From positions 1 through 7,051 of the forward strand of contig RFPW01000113.1 in the NCBI GenBank assembly GCA_009925965.1: DNA of 7,051 bases, read 5' to 3'. Shown one piece after another: positions 6,492 through 7,051 of the stretch. The notes under the pieces are model-generated. The model saw nothing but the letters and a program-made list of their open reading frames with translations, had not been told where the DNA came from and searched no databases. Within the stretch, counting starts at the first letter, position 1. Every line of letters begins with the position of its first letter. A program made the translations under genes and the position numbers. This DNA is from Betaproteobacteria bacterium. GTDB taxonomy: Bacteria; Pseudomonadota; Gammaproteobacteria; Burkholderiales; Burkholderiaceae_E.

Positions 6492-7051
6492 CCGATCAAT
6501 TCAGCAAACACGGGGGCTCCGGCAACGCGCATTGCGACTCGTAACAATGCCTGCCAAGGGTCGCCACTGTCGAGACCCTTCGCAATTCTATCTGCCTGAG
6601 CACAGTCAGCCAGCGCGGCGGCTGCGATCGATGCCGCTGCGGGCTTGTTTGATCTTGAGCGGTCGAGCCGGCGCAGTGCCTGCTCATAGAGGCGCTCACG
6701 GGTTCCGAAGACACGCAGACTGCGCATCAGGGGTTGGAGTGCGCGCCCCTGGGCTTGGGCTTCGGCCAGTCGGGCGAGGGTTCTACAGCCATCGGCCAGA
6801 GCCCAGATCACCAATGGCGTTGCCACGCCCTCGGCTTGCAGCCCTTCCAGCGCTCGAATCGCCCGACGCGCGTCACCCGCCAGCATGGCGTCTACGACAT
6901 CGAACGCGTCAAAGCGTGCAACATCTGTGAGCGCGGCATGGACCGCTTCGGGATCGAGTTTCCCCGGTGGGCAGAGCAGTGCCAGTTTGCGGATTTCCTG
7001 ATGAGCAGCCAGCAAGTTGCCCTCGACCCGCTCCGCGATCGTCGCGAGCAA
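6488..7051 (-). CDS. holA: DNA polymerase III delta subunit (HolA), C-terminal part
   Basis: HolA is the clamp-loader subunit that opens the beta sliding clamp. The frame enters from the window edge, so the N-terminus and start are missing, and 187 residues remain of a protein usually about 340 long. The visible part begins LLATIAERVEGNLLAAHQEIRKLALL, followed by VARFDAFDVVDAMLAGDARRAIRALEGLQAEG and LVIWALADGCRTLARL. These match the end of the middle domain and the C-terminal collar domain that assembles the clamp-loader pentamer. The first visible codon is TTG, but it lies within the conserved domain and is not a real start. The stop at 6490-6488 overlaps the proA start by four bases. In many Proteobacteria holA follows lptE, which would place lptE beyond the right edge. 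Confidence 0.94.
   Translation of the reverse strand: MLATIAERVEGNLLAAHQEIRKLALLCPPGKLDPEAVHAALTDVARFDAFDVVDAMLAGDARRAIRALEGLQAEGVATPLVIWALADGCRTLARLAEAQAQGRALQPLMRSLRVFGTRERLYEQALRRLDRSRSNKPAAASIAAAALADCAQADRIAKGLDSGDPWQALLRVAMRVAGAPVFAELIG

Overview
The window is a compact, GC-rich bacterial housekeeping segment with eight protein genes and almost no spare DNA. The proteins resemble Proteobacteria throughout: the MurJ N-terminus aligns with E. coli MurJ without gaps, and HemJ, S20 and ProA have proteobacterial signatures. From memory, the order holA-proA and a murJ gene divergent from rpsT suggest a betaproteobacterium, with a gammaproteobacterium as the alternative. This placement is inference. 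I see no tRNA, rRNA, CRISPR array, insertion sequence or phage gene.

Layout. Positions 1-1561, minus strand: murJ, the lipid II flippase. Its 3' end is cut by the window edge, and 520 residues are visible without a stop. Positions 1562-1644: a short divergent control region with candidate promoters for both neighbours. Positions 1645-1920, plus strand: rpsT (ribosomal protein S20), the only plus-strand gene. Positions 1921-2006: a convergent gap with a perfect hairpin and a 14-bp tandem repeat. Positions 2007-7051, minus strand: a tightly packed probable operon, read holA (5' end missing), proA, hemJ, a 2-hydroxychromene-2-carboxylate isomerase/kappa-GST family gene, a THUMP-domain RNA methyltransferase, and a YggS/PLPBP gene. 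Two junctions, holA/proA and methyltransferase/yggS, are 4-base ATGA overlaps. The other gaps are 12, 26 and 47 bases.

The genes serve different core processes: replication clamp loading (holA), proline synthesis (proA), haem synthesis (hemJ), probable rRNA modification (the methyltransferase), vitamin B6 homeostasis (yggS), translation (rpsT) and cell-wall synthesis (murJ). They look like co-transcribed housekeeping genes, not one pathway.

I found no convincing undescribed multi-gene system. The points most worth a second look are a near-consensus promoter that would make the murJ mRNA leaderless, the general lack of Shine-Dalgarno sequences, an in-frame 15-bp tandem repeat inside the methyltransferase, the 14-bp repeat array between the convergent genes, and the isomerase-family gene in a housekeeping operon.
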